A stretch of DNA of 64,000 nt from Lentisphaeria bacterium UBA4640 (GCA_002405835.1 DHMO01000012.1:1263-65262); one strand, 5' to 3'; shown: positions 40,855-50,941, counted from the first letter of the stretch. The notes: generated by a model not told the origin, from the sequence alone. Program-made: numbers and translations.

Positions 40855-43059
40855 ATGGCGGGCATTCCCGAACTTCTGCTGGATGCTGTAAACCGGAAAG
40901 CATCCGATATATTTCTTTCGGCTGGGAAACATCCCTCGCTGCGCATTCAGGGGAAACTGATTGCAGACGACCGGTTCCCCGTATTTTCTTCGGAAGAGAT
41001 CGATGCATTCCGCCTCGGCGTCATCGGGGAGGCGGGGGAGAAAGAGTACCGGGCGAACGGCGGATTTGACGCATCGTACACACTCGGAAGCCCCATGCGG
41101 TTCCGTCTGAATTTTTTCACCAGCCTGAACGGGCCCGGACTCGCGGTCCGGCCGATTCTTTCGGGTGACGAGCTTTTCTTTGAGGATTTGAATCTCCCCG
41201 CATTGCTGGGAGACATCTGTTCCGTTCAGCACGGACTGATTCTGATCACCGGTTCGACCGGGTGCGGGAAATCGACCACGCTTGCCGCGATGATCAATCA
41301 CATCAACATGCATTCCGCGCGTCATATTCTCACCATTGAAGACCCGGTTGAGTTTGTGCACACCGACCGGGAATCAATCGTGACGCAGCGGGAGGTTTCC
41401 GGTGCAAACGGCGGCTATCCGCAGGCTCTGAAGTTTGCGCTGCGCGAAAATCCCGACGTCATTGTCATCGGGGAACTGCGCGACGCCGCAACCGTGCAGG
41501 TGGCATTCGCCGCGGCCATGACGGGGCATCTCGTGATTGCGACCGTTCACACGACCGATACGGTTCAGACCGTGGAGCGTCTGCTGATGCTTTTCCCTGA
41601 AACTGCGCGCGAACAGATGGCCTCCGATCTCGGACTTGCCCTGCAGGCGGTTGTTTCACAGCGTCTTGTGCCGCGCGCGGATGAGACGGGGATGATTCCC
41701 GCAGTGGAAATCCTGCTCGGAACGGCGACGGCCCGGAAGCAGATTGCCGAACGCGATTACAATGCGCTTGAACTTACATTGAAGTCGGGTATCCGTCAGG
41801 GAATGACCACGTTCAACCGCTCGCTTTTTCAGCTTTACGATACGGGGATCATCACCCGGACAACCGCGCTTGCGGCGTCCGGAAATGCCAGTGAACTTGA
41901 TCTGTTCATGAAAGGAATGGAAAACGGGAATGACGTTTTCGTTCAGCGGTACGGCAGCGGCGGCGAGGATGACGAGGACGGGCTTGTGGATATGCGCACG
42001 CTCTTCCGCGCCGCGGTCAAGAATCATGCAAGCGACATGCTGCTCTCTTCGGGAACCGCGCCCATGCTGCGTCTGAACGGCGAGCTGCGCGCGATGGATC
42101 TTCCGCCGCTGAGTGCGGAAGATATCGAACGTCTGCTCTTCAGTGTGATTTCGCGTCAGCAGCGGATCGCTCTGGAGGAGAAGCGCGAACTGGATTTTGC
42201 GCTTTCCGCCACGCTTCAGCTTTCGGATATTGCGAAACCCGAAATATTCCGGTTCCGTCTCAATGCGTTTTACCAGCGCGGGAGCCTCGGTGTGGTCGCG
42301 CGAGTTGTCCCCGGCGAGATTCCTTCGCCGATTGCTCTGGGACTTCCTCCGGTCCTGGTCCGTCTGATGAACAAGAAACAGGGGCTGATCCTTGTGACGG
42401 GACCGACCGGAAGCGGAAAATCGACTACGCTGGCGAGTCTGCTGAACATGGTCAACCGGAACCGTCCGTGTCACATCATCACCATTGAAGACCCGATTGA
42501 ATATGTTTACGACAATGCCTGTTCCGTCGTGGAACAGCGGGAACTGCATTCGGATACGCTGGCGTTCGCAACCGCACTGAAGTCGGCGATGCGCGAAACA
42601 CCCGATATCATCATGGTCGGCGAAATGCGTGACATCGCAACCATGTCCTCCGCGCTCACGGCGGCGGAAACGGGACATCTTGTGCTTGCAACGGTTCACA
42701 CGAACAGTGCGCCGCAGACCATCGACCGGATCATCGATTCATTCCCGCCGGAACAGCAGAACCAGATCCGCCAGCAGCTTTCCGGAGTCCTTCTCGGCGT
42801 GATTTCGCAGCGTCTGCTTCCGCGCATTGACGGACGCGGGCGCATTGCTGCGTTTGAGGTCATGATCGGCACCCCGCCGGTTCAGAGCCTGATCCGCGAG
42901 GGCAAGACGCATATGCTTCAGTCCGCCATTGAGACTGCGTCGAAAGACGGCATGGTGACGCTCCGCAAAGCTCTGGAAGCGCTCTGCATGAATGGTCTTG
43001 TTTCGCGTGAAGAGACGCTCCGTTTCAATGCGGATTACAAGGAAACAAAGGCGTTCTGA
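40855..43059 (+). CDS. Tandem PilT-type twitching motility ATPase (two full ATPase copies in one chain)
   Basis: I chose the ATG at 40855 with GGAG nine bases upstream. The 734-residue protein has two consecutive PilT/PilU-like units. Unit 1 (about 1-350): LLDAVNRKASDIFLSAG, Walker A GSTGCGKS at 133-140, ILTIEDPVEFVH, VIVIGELRDAATV, IATVHTTD. Unit 2 (about 380-734): AAVKNHASDMLLSSG, Walker A GPTGSGKS at 516-523, IITIEDPIEYVY, IIMVGEMRDIATM, LATVHTNSA. Each PilT is normally about 350 residues, so this is a full duplication in one polypeptide, with all motifs kept in both. PilT forms hexamers that retract type IV pili. This chain could form a three-chain ring. Four pseudopilins occur in this window. 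Confidence 0.93.
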   Translation: MAGIPELLLDAVNRKASDIFLSAGKHPSLRIQGKLIADDRFPVFSSEEIDAFRLGVIGEAGEKEYRANGGFDASYTLGSPMRFRLNFFTSLNGPGLAVRPILSGDELFFEDLNLPALLGDICSVQHGLILITGSTGCGKSTTLAAMINHINMHSARHILTIEDPVEFVHTDRESIVTQREVSGANGGYPQALKFALRENPDVIVIGELRDAATVQVAFAAAMTGHLVIATVHTTDTVQTVERLLMLFPETAREQMASDLGLALQAVVSQRLVPRADETGMIPAVEILLGTATARKQIAERDYNALELTLKSGIRQGMTTFNRSLFQLYDTGIITRTTALAASGNASELDLFMKGMENGNDVFVQRYGSGGEDDEDGLVDMRTLFRAAVKNHASDMLLSSGTAPMLRLNGELRAMDLPPLSAEDIERLLFSVISRQQRIALEEKRELDFALSATLQLSDIAKPEIFRFRLNAFYQRGSLGVVARVVPGEIPSPIALGLPPVLVRLMNKKQGLILVTGPTGSGKSTTLASLLNMVNRNRPCHIITIEDPIEYVYDNACSVVEQRELHSDTLAFATALKSAMRETPDIIMVGEMRDIATMSSALTAAETGHLVLATVHTNSAPQTIDRIIDSFPPEQQNQIRQQLSGVLLGVISQRLLPRIDGRGRIAAFEVMIGTPPVQSLIREGKTHMLQSAIETASKDGMVTLRKALEALCMNGLVSREETLRFNADYKETKAF

Positions 43060-43067
43060 GAAAAAAA

Positions 43068-43106
43068 CAGGCCGCGAATTCTCAATGAGAGAGACTCCGC
43101 GGCCTG
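43068..43106 (-). terminator. Terminator of GH38 gene
   Basis: CAGGCCGCG (43068-43076) pairs with CGCGGCCTG (43098-43106); on the minus strand seven T follow. It lies between the convergent PilT and GH38 genes and mainly serves GH38. Confidence 0.8.
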
Positions 43107-43125
43107 CATCTGTGTATTGTTTTTG

Positions 43126-46100
43126 TTATTTCAGTTTGAACGTGCGGATTTCAAACGGTTTGAAGCGCAGTTCCGCAGTCTTGCCTGAAACGGGGATTTC
43201 CCCGTCATCAGTCCATTCCATCAGATTTGTTTCGATGAGCTTCACGCCGGAATCGCGGAAGTTCAGACGCGCCGTGGAGTCGGTTCCGCGGGTTTCGAGG
43301 AGACGGATGACCACGCAGTCCTCTTTTTCCGCTTTCTTGACGACTTCGAGACTGACGCCGTCGCTTTCGACTGTGACGGGGGCGGTCAGGTTCAGTTTGC
43401 CGGGGAGGGAGAGCGGGGCGCGGTTCAGATTCGCGGCTTCCTGCATCACATCGGAGTGAGTGAGGTCTCCCTCGTGCGGGAGCAGCGCATAGGTGAAGGA
43501 CTGCATGCCGAGATCCGCGTTCCAGTCCGGATACTTGGGCGAGCGGAGCAGACAGAGGTCGAGTGTGTGTTCCGCGCAGGCGTAACCGTATTTGCTGTCG
43601 TTCAGAAGCGCCAAGCCGTAATCGCGTTCGGAAAGATCCATGTAGCGGTGACCGATCACCTCAAAACGGGCGACGTCCCAGCTGGTGTTGAGGTAGACGG
43701 GGCGCTTCACAAAACCGTTCTGGATATCAAATCCGGCTTCCGCCGCAAAGATGTCGACGGGGAAGGAGACGCGGAGCATTTTACGCGCCTCGTGCCAGTC
43801 GACTTCCGTGCGGAATTCCAGCCGGCGGCTGTTTGAAGCGAGGAAAATCTTCTGAGTGAAGGAGGACTTTTCCCCGATCTTTCCGCTGATTTCAATCGTC
43901 GCGCCGAGAGCGCCGGTCTCCACGGAGGATAGCTTCACGTCGCGCGGAACCTGCGGTTCCTGTTCGCGGTAGAACGGCTCGATATCCCATGCTTCATAAC
44001 AGGTCGGGCGGTCGGTGTAGAGACGGAGCGCGTTTCCGGTCTTTTTCGGGACGAGGAGGGAGCGCTGCTGCTTTTTGTCGAAGATTTCCGTCAGTTCGCC
44101 GCTTGTGTTGAAGCGGTAGCGGATGAATTCGTTTTCCAGAACGGGCGTCTTGCGTTTCGCCGCGGCGGACTTGCTCTTTGCGCCGCGCTTGAGGACGACT
44201 GCCTCTCCTGCGGGAATTGTGCAGAGCACGCAGGGCGAGCCGTGGATTTCCTGAACGGGGAGTTCTTCTCCGTTTGCGGTGACCGTGTGCGCGGTCCAGT
44301 CGGCGGGGAGTTCGACCGGATGCGTGTAAGCACAGGAGAGCGTGTTGAGGAGCGTGCGGGTGTCGGCGGATTTTTTGCCGGCGCGGGCGATCAGCGCCAT
44401 ACAGTTTTTGAGGACTTCCGCGTGTTCCTTTTCGGTGTTTTCATACACTTTGGTGATGGAGGAACCGGGGATGATGTCATGGAACTGGTTGATGAGCAGA
44501 GTCTTCCAGCTGGCGTCGAGTTCCTTCTGCGGATATTTTGCGAGCGGCAGAGCGGAGTAGAGAAATTCAACGGCTGTGAGAAGCTGTTCGAGCTTGCGGT
44601 TGTTTTTCTTTGTGCGGGTCTGCGTGGTGAATGTTCCGCGGTGCATTTCCAGATAGAGTTCGCCGTTCCAGCGCGGAAGCTCATCGCGGTGCGTGTTGAG
44701 ACGCTCGAAAAAGTCGTCTGCGCGTCCGAAGCGGACATGCGGCATTCCTTCGAGGTCGGCGAGACGCTGCGCGAATTCGATGTGTTCTTCCGAGGGACCG
44801 CCGCCGCCGTCGCCGATGCCCATGAGGTTGAGGAATTCCCCGGTCTGGACGCTTTCATGATAACGGGATTGCGCATGGTCCATGGTCTGCGGTTCGCCGA
44901 GCCAGTTGTAGGTGTCGGCGGGCGGGAAATGGGTCAGGATTTCGGTCCCGTCGATGCCGCGCCAGAGAAAAGTGTGATAGGGGAAGCGGTTGGTTTTGTT
45001 CCAGGAGATTTTCTGTGTGAGGAAGTAGCTGCATCCCGCCTTTTTGATGATCTGCGGGAGGGCGGCGGAGTAGCCGAAAACATCGGGAATCCAGAGATTT
45101 TTCACATCGATGCCGAATTCATCCATGAAGAAATTTTTCCCGTGGAGGAACTGGCGGACCATGGATTCGCCGGAGATGAGGTTGCAGTCGGCTTCGACCC
45201 ACATTCCGCCGAAGAGTTCCCAGCGTCCGGCGGCGACCGCCTTTTTGATTTTTTTGTAGAGAAGCGGATAGTAATCCTTGATGAACTGATAGTGCTGAGG
45301 AGAGGAGGAGCCGAACACGAAATCCGGATACTGCTCGATGAGCGCGATCTGGCTGGAGAAGGTTCGAGCGCATTTGCGGATGGTTTCGCGGACGGGCCAG
45401 AGCCAGCCGGTGTCGATATGCGCATGCCCGACGGTTGTTGCGGTGAGCGCGGATGCGTATGCGGGAGTGTGCAGAACGGGTTCGAGAACTTTACGGGCGG
45501 CCGCGGCGTTTTCCGGATTTTCATCGTATGCATTGATTGCGCGGTTCATGGCGTCAAGCAGACGGCGGGAGCGGTAATCCTCTTTCGGGAAGGTCTTGAA
45601 GACTTCAAAGATTGTGCAGAAATCGAGCCAGAGCTTCCACGCTTCGGTGTTGAAGAGAGCGAGCGACATGGCTTTGACGAGTCCGGTGAACGTGCCTTCC
45701 GGATTTTTTTCCTTGAGCGAGGGATCTTCGGTTTGGCGGATGCCGAAAAGAGCGTTTCCGGCGAGCTCGATCCAGAGATCGACTTTTCCGCTTTTCTTTA
45801 TTTTTTCGGACAGGATGAACTGTTCTTTGAAGTAGTGCGGATTGATGTTGCTTCCGCCGGTGACTGCGTAAACCGGACAGCCGGAGTCGTCGAAGATCAT
45901 GGCTTCGCCGGAGAAGTTGAGATAGAGCGCGAGGTCTTTGCGTTTCCATGCGGCGGGGATGGCTGCGCGGACATGAACCCAGGCGCTTTCCCATTTACCG
46001 CCCCAGACGTCGCCTTCATGAAGCGGAGCGTATGAGAGTTCGAGACGTTTTTCAAACGGAACGGGATCGGTTGTTTTTGCGAATTCCGCGTTGAGTTCGA

Positions 46101-46185
46101 TTGTTTCCGTGAAACGGTCGCCGCGGATTCTCTGGGTAAAGAGGCGGCAGCGCTCGATGTAAATGCTTTCTTCTTCTCTTTGCAT
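43126..46185 (-). CDS. GH38 alpha-mannosidase
   Basis: I chose the ATG at 46185 (MQREEESIY) with AAAGGA upstream. The 1019-residue protein has the GH38 layout: an N-terminal accessory region, AHIDTGWLWPVRETIRK with zinc ligands His256 and Asp258, GGMWVEADCNLISGES with candidate nucleophile Asp333, WIPDVFGYSAALPQI, a helical middle domain (NQFHDIIPGSSI with a further zinc ligand His) and C-terminal beta domains. It should cleave alpha-mannose residues from N-glycan or mannan oligosaccharides, using a zinc ion. No signal peptide, so cytoplasmic. A perfect palindromic LacI-type operator lies 40 bases upstream. Confidence 0.93.
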   Translation of the reverse strand: MQREEESIYIERCRLFTQRIRGDRFTETIELNAEFAKTTDPVPFEKRLELSYAPLHEGDVWGGKWESAWVHVRAAIPAAWKRKDLALYLNFSGEAMIFDDSGCPVYAVTGGSNINPHYFKEQFILSEKIKKSGKVDLWIELAGNALFGIRQTEDPSLKEKNPEGTFTGLVKAMSLALFNTEAWKLWLDFCTIFEVFKTFPKEDYRSRRLLDAMNRAINAYDENPENAAAARKVLEPVLHTPAYASALTATTVGHAHIDTGWLWPVRETIRKCARTFSSQIALIEQYPDFVFGSSSPQHYQFIKDYYPLLYKKIKKAVAAGRWELFGGMWVEADCNLISGESMVRQFLHGKNFFMDEFGIDVKNLWIPDVFGYSAALPQIIKKAGCSYFLTQKISWNKTNRFPYHTFLWRGIDGTEILTHFPPADTYNWLGEPQTMDHAQSRYHESVQTGEFLNLMGIGDGGGGPSEEHIEFAQRLADLEGMPHVRFGRADDFFERLNTHRDELPRWNGELYLEMHRGTFTTQTRTKKNNRKLEQLLTAVEFLYSALPLAKYPQKELDASWKTLLINQFHDIIPGSSITKVYENTEKEHAEVLKNCMALIARAGKKSADTRTLLNTLSCAYTHPVELPADWTAHTVTANGEELPVQEIHGSPCVLCTIPAGEAVVLKRGAKSKSAAAKRKTPVLENEFIRYRFNTSGELTEIFDKKQQRSLLVPKKTGNALRLYTDRPTCYEAWDIEPFYREQEPQVPRDVKLSSVETGALGATIEISGKIGEKSSFTQKIFLASNSRRLEFRTEVDWHEARKMLRVSFPVDIFAAEAGFDIQNGFVKRPVYLNTSWDVARFEVIGHRYMDLSERDYGLALLNDSKYGYACAEHTLDLCLLRSPKYPDWNADLGMQSFTYALLPHEGDLTHSDVMQEAANLNRAPLSLPGKLNLTAPVTVESDGVSLEVVKKAEKEDCVVIRLLETRGTDSTARLNFRDSGVKLIETNLMEWTDDGEIPVSGKTAELRFKPFEIRTFKLK

Positions 46186-46224
46186 GACGAATTCCTTTTT
46201 AGAGTCTTCTGAACTGAAAAACAT

Positions 46225-46246
46225 AAAATGCAACCGGTTGCATTTT
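46225..46246. promoter_or_regulatory. Perfect palindromic LacI-family operator before GH38 gene
   Basis: A 22-base perfect palindrome with the core TGCAACCGGTTGCA lies 40 bases upstream of the GH38 start. Its shape (TGCAA plus central CCGG) is typical of LacI-family operators. The only LacI-type regulators in the window have different operators, so the cognate repressor is elsewhere. Confidence 0.75.
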
Positions 46247-46370
46247 GAGGTTTTTAAAACATCCGTTCGCCGGGCTCTGTTGTTAAAAATTTTGATTCAG
46301 CACCGTTCCGCGTGGGTTCCCGGCGGATAGCGGGAGTGAACGGAACGCATTTTGGGAAATAAAAAATAAA

Positions 46371-46446
<76 letters not shown>

Positions 46447-46519
46447 GTCATTATGATTCAGTAATTTAATCCGTTTTCCGGAAAAAGCAAGCAGTATTTT
46501 TTACTTTTTTGAAAAAGAC

Positions 46520-46551
46520 CCGCCGCGTCCGGATCCAGCCGGGCGCGGCGG
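46520..46551 (-). terminator. Terminator after eight-gene operon
   Basis: CCGCCGCG (46520-46527) pairs with CGCGGCGG (46544-46551), with further CCGG pairing inside, followed on the minus strand by GTCTTTTTC. It is the likely end of the long operon whose last gene stops at 46601. Confidence 0.7.
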
Positions 46552-46600
46552 AGCGGTTATTCCGCAGAGATTTCAAAATAAACGGCGTTGCCGCGATCGT

Positions 46601-49600
46601 TTATTTTGCAATGACGCGGCTTTCATACTTCACGGTGACAGGAACGCCTGCTTTCACTTCAATTTCTCCTCTGCATGGGAAATTGTGGATTGCATAGATC
46701 ACCGGAACTCCGTCTTCCGTGCGCAAGCCGGAATGCTTGTTGAAGAACCAGTATTTCGGTGTTCCATCCGGTCGTTTTTCGGAGAAATCCGCATTTTTCA
46801 ACGTGCCGCCGGTGACTGAAATATTGCGGTATTCCGCAGTGTACTGTTCATTCATCGAATACCCGCTCATGAAAAGCAGAGGAAGTTTGCCGTTCTGTGC
46901 AGGGGTAACCGTGAATTCCTGTGGCATCCAGGAACGTCCGCTGACATCATTTTTGTTCGTGCGGAGCGGTTTGCCGTCTGCTCCGTTTGTCCGGATATCC
47001 ACACGCGAGGTGAATGCCGGAGTGACACGGATCAGTTTGAACCCGGAACGTTCCATGAAATTCTTATCGGTTCCATTCCAGACAAGCTGCGCTTTGCGGT
47101 GTTCTCCGTCTGAATCGTTGACGGCGATGTCGAGTCCGAGGAAGTCTTCATACTGAACCGGAATCCGGATATCCGCCGTCCAGCCGTCGGAATTTTCTGT
47201 AATTCTACAGGAAACATTCTCCTGAGTCTGCTGTTTGACATTGCGGGGGAAGATCAGCTGTTTCGTTTTTGTGCCGTATTTCACCGGATCACCGGAGAAC
47301 GGATCCCGGTCGATAAACAGTTCGATGCTGTCGGTGTCCCAGCCGGACTTGGAAGGTTGGCCGGGCTTGTCGTCTTTGACATTTACTGTTACATGCAATC
47401 CGCCTTTGAAATCTGCACGGAGTGTGACTGCCGCCGAAAAATCTTCCGGAGACGTCGGCTTACCATGGAAATTTCTGGAAATATCAGACGTATGCGGAAC
47501 CGGACCGAGCGTCAGGAGCTGAACCGGATATGCCGGACGGGTCAGGGCGAATTTCGGAAAACCTTCTGCGCTGAACCGTACTTGTGCGGTATTGCTTTCC
47601 CGGAGGTTCACGGGAATGGAAAAGGTGAAAAATCCGAAATCTTTCCAGTTCCGGCAGTTCTGCGCAACTGGAGCCTGGAATGCTTCGGAAGACGCGGAAA
47701 CGGTTTTACGGTCAAGCATTTTTCCTGTCAGATTCTGCATAGCGAAAATCAGACGGGTTCCGCCGTCTTCGTGCCCGATCAGCACGCGGTCTGTCAGGAA
47801 TGAGGCGTCGCTGTGAACTGCGCGGTTGTTGACCCATGCGACAATGTCCGCGACCTTGACTTCCGGAGCCCATTCAATGTACAGCGGCTTTGCATTCAGC
47901 GGAAGAGCTTTTTCCGTTTGAACCGGGTTGGCCATCATGTCGTAGATTTTATGGCGCATCGGCGGAATGTTGAGCATTGCCGGCACGGGCGCTCTGGAGT
48001 TCCAGATCGCCGTATAGAGTGTATCGCCGCGGCGGAACGTGTATGCGAGAGCTCCCAGCTGAAGATCATGCGCCGCGATCGGTTTTGCTCCTGCAATAAA
48101 ATGTGCAGTTGCCGCATGAGCTGCAAAGCGGGCGTCCGGAACGTTTAATGCACGACCGTAGACTTGCCCTGTCATCAGCCCCATGCCGCGGGGAGTTGTC
48201 ATAGTTAGAAAATGAGTTGCGGTTGAACCGGAACAGCCTTCGCCCATGTCAATAATCAGATGACGCGCCAGGTCTTCGGGAAGAACGCGTGCCGCATAAT
48301 CCGTGGCGGGCATCCAGTCGGGGATGATATAGTAGTTCTCCCCGTTCCAGAGTCCAGATTTGTACCCGAACTTTTTGAGATTTCCGAGTAGTTTGCGGCG
48401 GGCGTCCATCTGAGTGGCGGGAATGCTGTTGTCCAGCTTGGCGTAGGGATGAATCGTGATGTGATCCATGTATTTGTCCGCGCCGAGCTTGAGACATTTA
48501 CCGATGAAATCGTCGATATCCGCTCCGAAGTCGGAAGTCGAGCAGAGACCGAGTATTTTTGCGTCCGGATCGGCTTTGCGGATTTCCTCCGATGCGGCTT
48601 TCATGTACTCCATGTAATTGTCCGCATGCATGTAGAGATTCGATTCATTCAGAATCTCATAGAATTTGATTTTCCCCTTGTAGCGTTTTGCGATTGCGGA
48701 GACATACGCACGCCAGTCGGAGAGCTGCGGACGGAAATAGTTTTTCTTGTAACGCTGTCCGAAATAGGTATCCGCGGGCATGGGGGTTCCGTTCGGATTC
48801 CCGGAACGGTCGCGGTCGCGAACCCATTTCGGAAGAAAGGTATCGGCTCCGTGATGATCGGTCAGAAGTCCGCCGACAACGCACATGACGTCCGTGCCGG
48901 TTTTGGCGGCCTGGTCTATTTCATAATCGGTCCGACTCCAGTCGAATTTTCCCTGTTCCGGTTCAACGGTCTTCCAGAGCGCAAGCGCTCCGTCCCATGT
49001 CCGGTGAACGTTTCCGCCGGCGAGACGGATGAGTTGAATTCTGTTTTCCGTGGGTCCGTATTCCGACACAATGTATTTGTTGCCCATCGGTGTATAAGAA
49101 CCCGTTGTGCCGATACGGAACCCATCCTCTGTTTTTTTGCGCGGTTTTGGAACTGCGACAAATTTTGCGGCGGAGAAATAGGATTCATCGCCTCGTTTAA
49201 CCCGGCTGAACCGGATTGTTTCCGGCTGCTGATTCCAGTCGCGGACAAATGCTCCGGTTGTAATGCGGGGATGGAGCGAAGAGAAGATCTGATACGAACC
49301 GTAGGGCAGTTTCCCTTTGAACGTGAAAGGAACAACCGCAACTTTTCCTTTTTTCAGATTCAGATCGACGGTCTGCTTTGCAATTTCGCGGTCGTAGAAA
49401 TCGTCAATCAGCGTAAGTTCGGTTTTCCGGTTCAGGTCGGAGGTGTAGGAAACCGCGTATACTTTACCATTGATTTGTTCCGGTTCTTCATACAGTCCGC
49501 TTTCCGTCCGTATAGCCAGTTCCAATGTCTCTTTGGGAGCATAGGCGGTTGCGGAACGCCCCTCTTCAACTTGAACATTGTCAATCAGAACGGCGCCCTT

Positions 49601-50152
49601 GCTTCCCCCGCCCATGTAGATGCGGATGGAATATGCCGAGTGATTTCCGCTGTTGAATGTGCAGCTCCAGCGAGTCCACTCGCCGGAAAGATTCACTTTA
49701 GCGCGTCCGGTTTTGGTGAAGACTTCTTTTGCCGCATTGGCAAAACCTGTGTCGGGAAGAACGCGTCCGGAACCGTCATAGCGAAGTGCGCGCTGTGAAG
49801 AAATCAGATCAAGAAAGAAGGAAACGGGACCCGGTTTTACCTGTTTCAGATAGTAGGAAACCGTGTAGTCGGTATTTTTCTTTACCGGAAAATTGTAACT
49901 GGAAACGAGAGTTTCCACATTTTCCGGTCCCGGTTCGATGCGCAGTGCCCGGGAGCCGGAAACGGCGTCTCCGGAAGGGTATGAAACTGCGCTCCGGTAA
50001 CTCCCGTCCGGTCTGTCCGCCTTGTGGTAGACGTGTTCGTTCCAGCCGGCATTTTCGAGCTCAAAACTGGAATTGAAGACGAGATTTTCCGCCGAGCAGA
50101 TTCCGCATGCTGCGAACATGCTTGAGATTGCAAAAAGAATTGAGTGTTTCAT
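46601..50152 (-). CDS. Very large secreted glycoside hydrolase with CBM4/9-like and CBM9/DOMON-like domains
   Basis: The 1183-residue protein has a signal peptide (ILFAISSMFAACGICSA), then a CBM4/9-like module (NLVFNSSFELENAGWNE), a beta domain, a clan GH-A-like barrel with FYEILNESNLY (candidate acid/base Glu503) and GLWNGENYY (candidate nucleophile Glu605), and a C-terminal sugar-binding DOMON/CBM9-like part (TDSIELFIDRDPFSGD near 940). It has the same architecture as the large GH at 27990-31514 but lacks that protein's extra N-terminal domain. It is the last gene of a minus-strand operon with sugar-acid catabolism genes; 15 bases separate it from the upstream pseudopilin. Substrate is unknown; a uronide polymer is suggested by context. 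Confidence 0.75.
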   Translation of the reverse strand: MKHSILFAISSMFAACGICSAENLVFNSSFELENAGWNEHVYHKADRPDGSYRSAVSYPSGDAVSGSRALRIEPGPENVETLVSSYNFPVKKNTDYTVSYYLKQVKPGPVSFFLDLISSQRALRYDGSGRVLPDTGFANAAKEVFTKTGRAKVNLSGEWTRWSCTFNSGNHSAYSIRIYMGGGSKGAVLIDNVQVEEGRSATAYAPKETLELAIRTESGLYEEPEQINGKVYAVSYTSDLNRKTELTLIDDFYDREIAKQTVDLNLKKGKVAVVPFTFKGKLPYGSYQIFSSLHPRITTGAFVRDWNQQPETIRFSRVKRGDESYFSAAKFVAVPKPRKKTEDGFRIGTTGSYTPMGNKYIVSEYGPTENRIQLIRLAGGNVHRTWDGALALWKTVEPEQGKFDWSRTDYEIDQAAKTGTDVMCVVGGLLTDHHGADTFLPKWVRDRDRSGNPNGTPMPADTYFGQRYKKNYFRPQLSDWRAYVSAIAKRYKGKIKFYEILNESNLYMHADNYMEYMKAASEEIRKADPDAKILGLCSTSDFGADIDDFIGKCLKLGADKYMDHITIHPYAKLDNSIPATQMDARRKLLGNLKKFGYKSGLWNGENYYIIPDWMPATDYAARVLPEDLARHLIIDMGEGCSGSTATHFLTMTTPRGMGLMTGQVYGRALNVPDARFAAHAATAHFIAGAKPIAAHDLQLGALAYTFRRGDTLYTAIWNSRAPVPAMLNIPPMRHKIYDMMANPVQTEKALPLNAKPLYIEWAPEVKVADIVAWVNNRAVHSDASFLTDRVLIGHEDGGTRLIFAMQNLTGKMLDRKTVSASSEAFQAPVAQNCRNWKDFGFFTFSIPVNLRESNTAQVRFSAEGFPKFALTRPAYPVQLLTLGPVPHTSDISRNFHGKPTSPEDFSAAVTLRADFKGGLHVTVNVKDDKPGQPSKSGWDTDSIELFIDRDPFSGDPVKYGTKTKQLIFPRNVKQQTQENVSCRITENSDGWTADIRIPVQYEDFLGLDIAVNDSDGEHRKAQLVWNGTDKNFMERSGFKLIRVTPAFTSRVDIRTNGADGKPLRTNKNDVSGRSWMPQEFTVTPAQNGKLPLLFMSGYSMNEQYTAEYRNISVTGGTLKNADFSEKRPDGTPKYWFFNKHSGLRTEDGVPVIYAIHNFPCRGEIEVKAGVPVTVKYESRVIAK

Positions 50153-50167
50153 AGTTGCTCCTTTGTG

Positions 50168-50929
50168 TTATTTGTAGTCCGGGTGACCGATATCTTTCAA
50201 AGAGCCGTACCAGTAGTAGACTCCGCGGGCGGAACCGTAGGAATACGGAATTTGAGTCCGGCTCATCGCAGCGGAATGACCATCAAGGAAGAGAATGTTC
50301 GCCCGGAGACCTGGGTGACGGGCGTAATCAACGTGCGATTCTGCCGGGTTGTGGCGGTCGGCCACATAGTCGGAAAGCGCCGGCTGCTGGCTACTGTCGC
50401 ATTTTGCATCCAGGACGGTGATGCAGGTGGATGCCCGGGATATTCTGTTCAGATTTCTGTCTTTGAACGGACTGCCTGCATAACCGCTGATCCAGCTGTT
50501 GATTGTGTAATGGCGGACTTTGGAAAAAACATCATACCATTGATCGCGTTCCGCCGGATCGCGAAATATTCCGCGGGGACGGAACTCATAGTCACTTTTC
50601 CGCTCCCACGAAGAGTAATCGGAAATTTCTCCTTTGCCTCCGGTGTAGGGATAAAGCATGTCCTGCCATTTTCCAAGCACCATTGCGCCTGAACTGCCCG
50701 CTAAATTTCCCATGGCGTGAGGACCGTATCCGTTGTTGTCCATAGTGTATTGGGTGAATGCTGTTCCGATACCTTTCAGATTGCTGAGACATTGGATGGC
50801 GCGGGCTTTGTCACGCGCCGCGTTCAGAGCCGGCAGAAGTATGCCGGCAAGAATTGCGATGATCGCAATCGTTACGAGGAGTTCTATAAGGGTGAACTTC
50901 TTCTTGAAATCAGACGATAAACGTTTCAT
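50168..50929 (-). CDS. Type II secretion pseudopilin-like protein (H-x9-DG type)
   Basis: The 253-residue protein begins MKRLSSDFKKKFTLIELLV and continues IAIIAILAGILLPALNAAR. Lys replaces the canonical Gly before the FTLIE motif. The C-terminus has ANILFLDGHSAAMSR with the DGH motif. GGAGG precedes the start. It lies between the beta-helix protein gene (gap 12) and the large secreted GH gene (gap 15), again pairing a pseudopilin with a secreted hydrolase in one operon. It should be exported through the inner membrane and stay anchored or be assembled into a pseudopilus. Confidence 0.85.
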   Translation of the reverse strand: MKRLSSDFKKKFTLIELLVTIAIIAILAGILLPALNAARDKARAIQCLSNLKGIGTAFTQYTMDNNGYGPHAMGNLAGSSGAMVLGKWQDMLYPYTGGKGEISDYSSWERKSDYEFRPRGIFRDPAERDQWYDVFSKVRHYTINSWISGYAGSPFKDRNLNRISRASTCITVLDAKCDSSQQPALSDYVADRHNPAESHVDYARHPGLRANILFLDGHSAAMSRTQIPYSYGSARGVYYWYGSLKDIGHPDYK

Positions 50930-50941
50930 TTGAAACCTCCG

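Noticed and set aside
44242..46035. Plus-strand open frame of 597 codons
   Set aside because: It is antisense to the GH38 gene; composition is that of a shadow frame.
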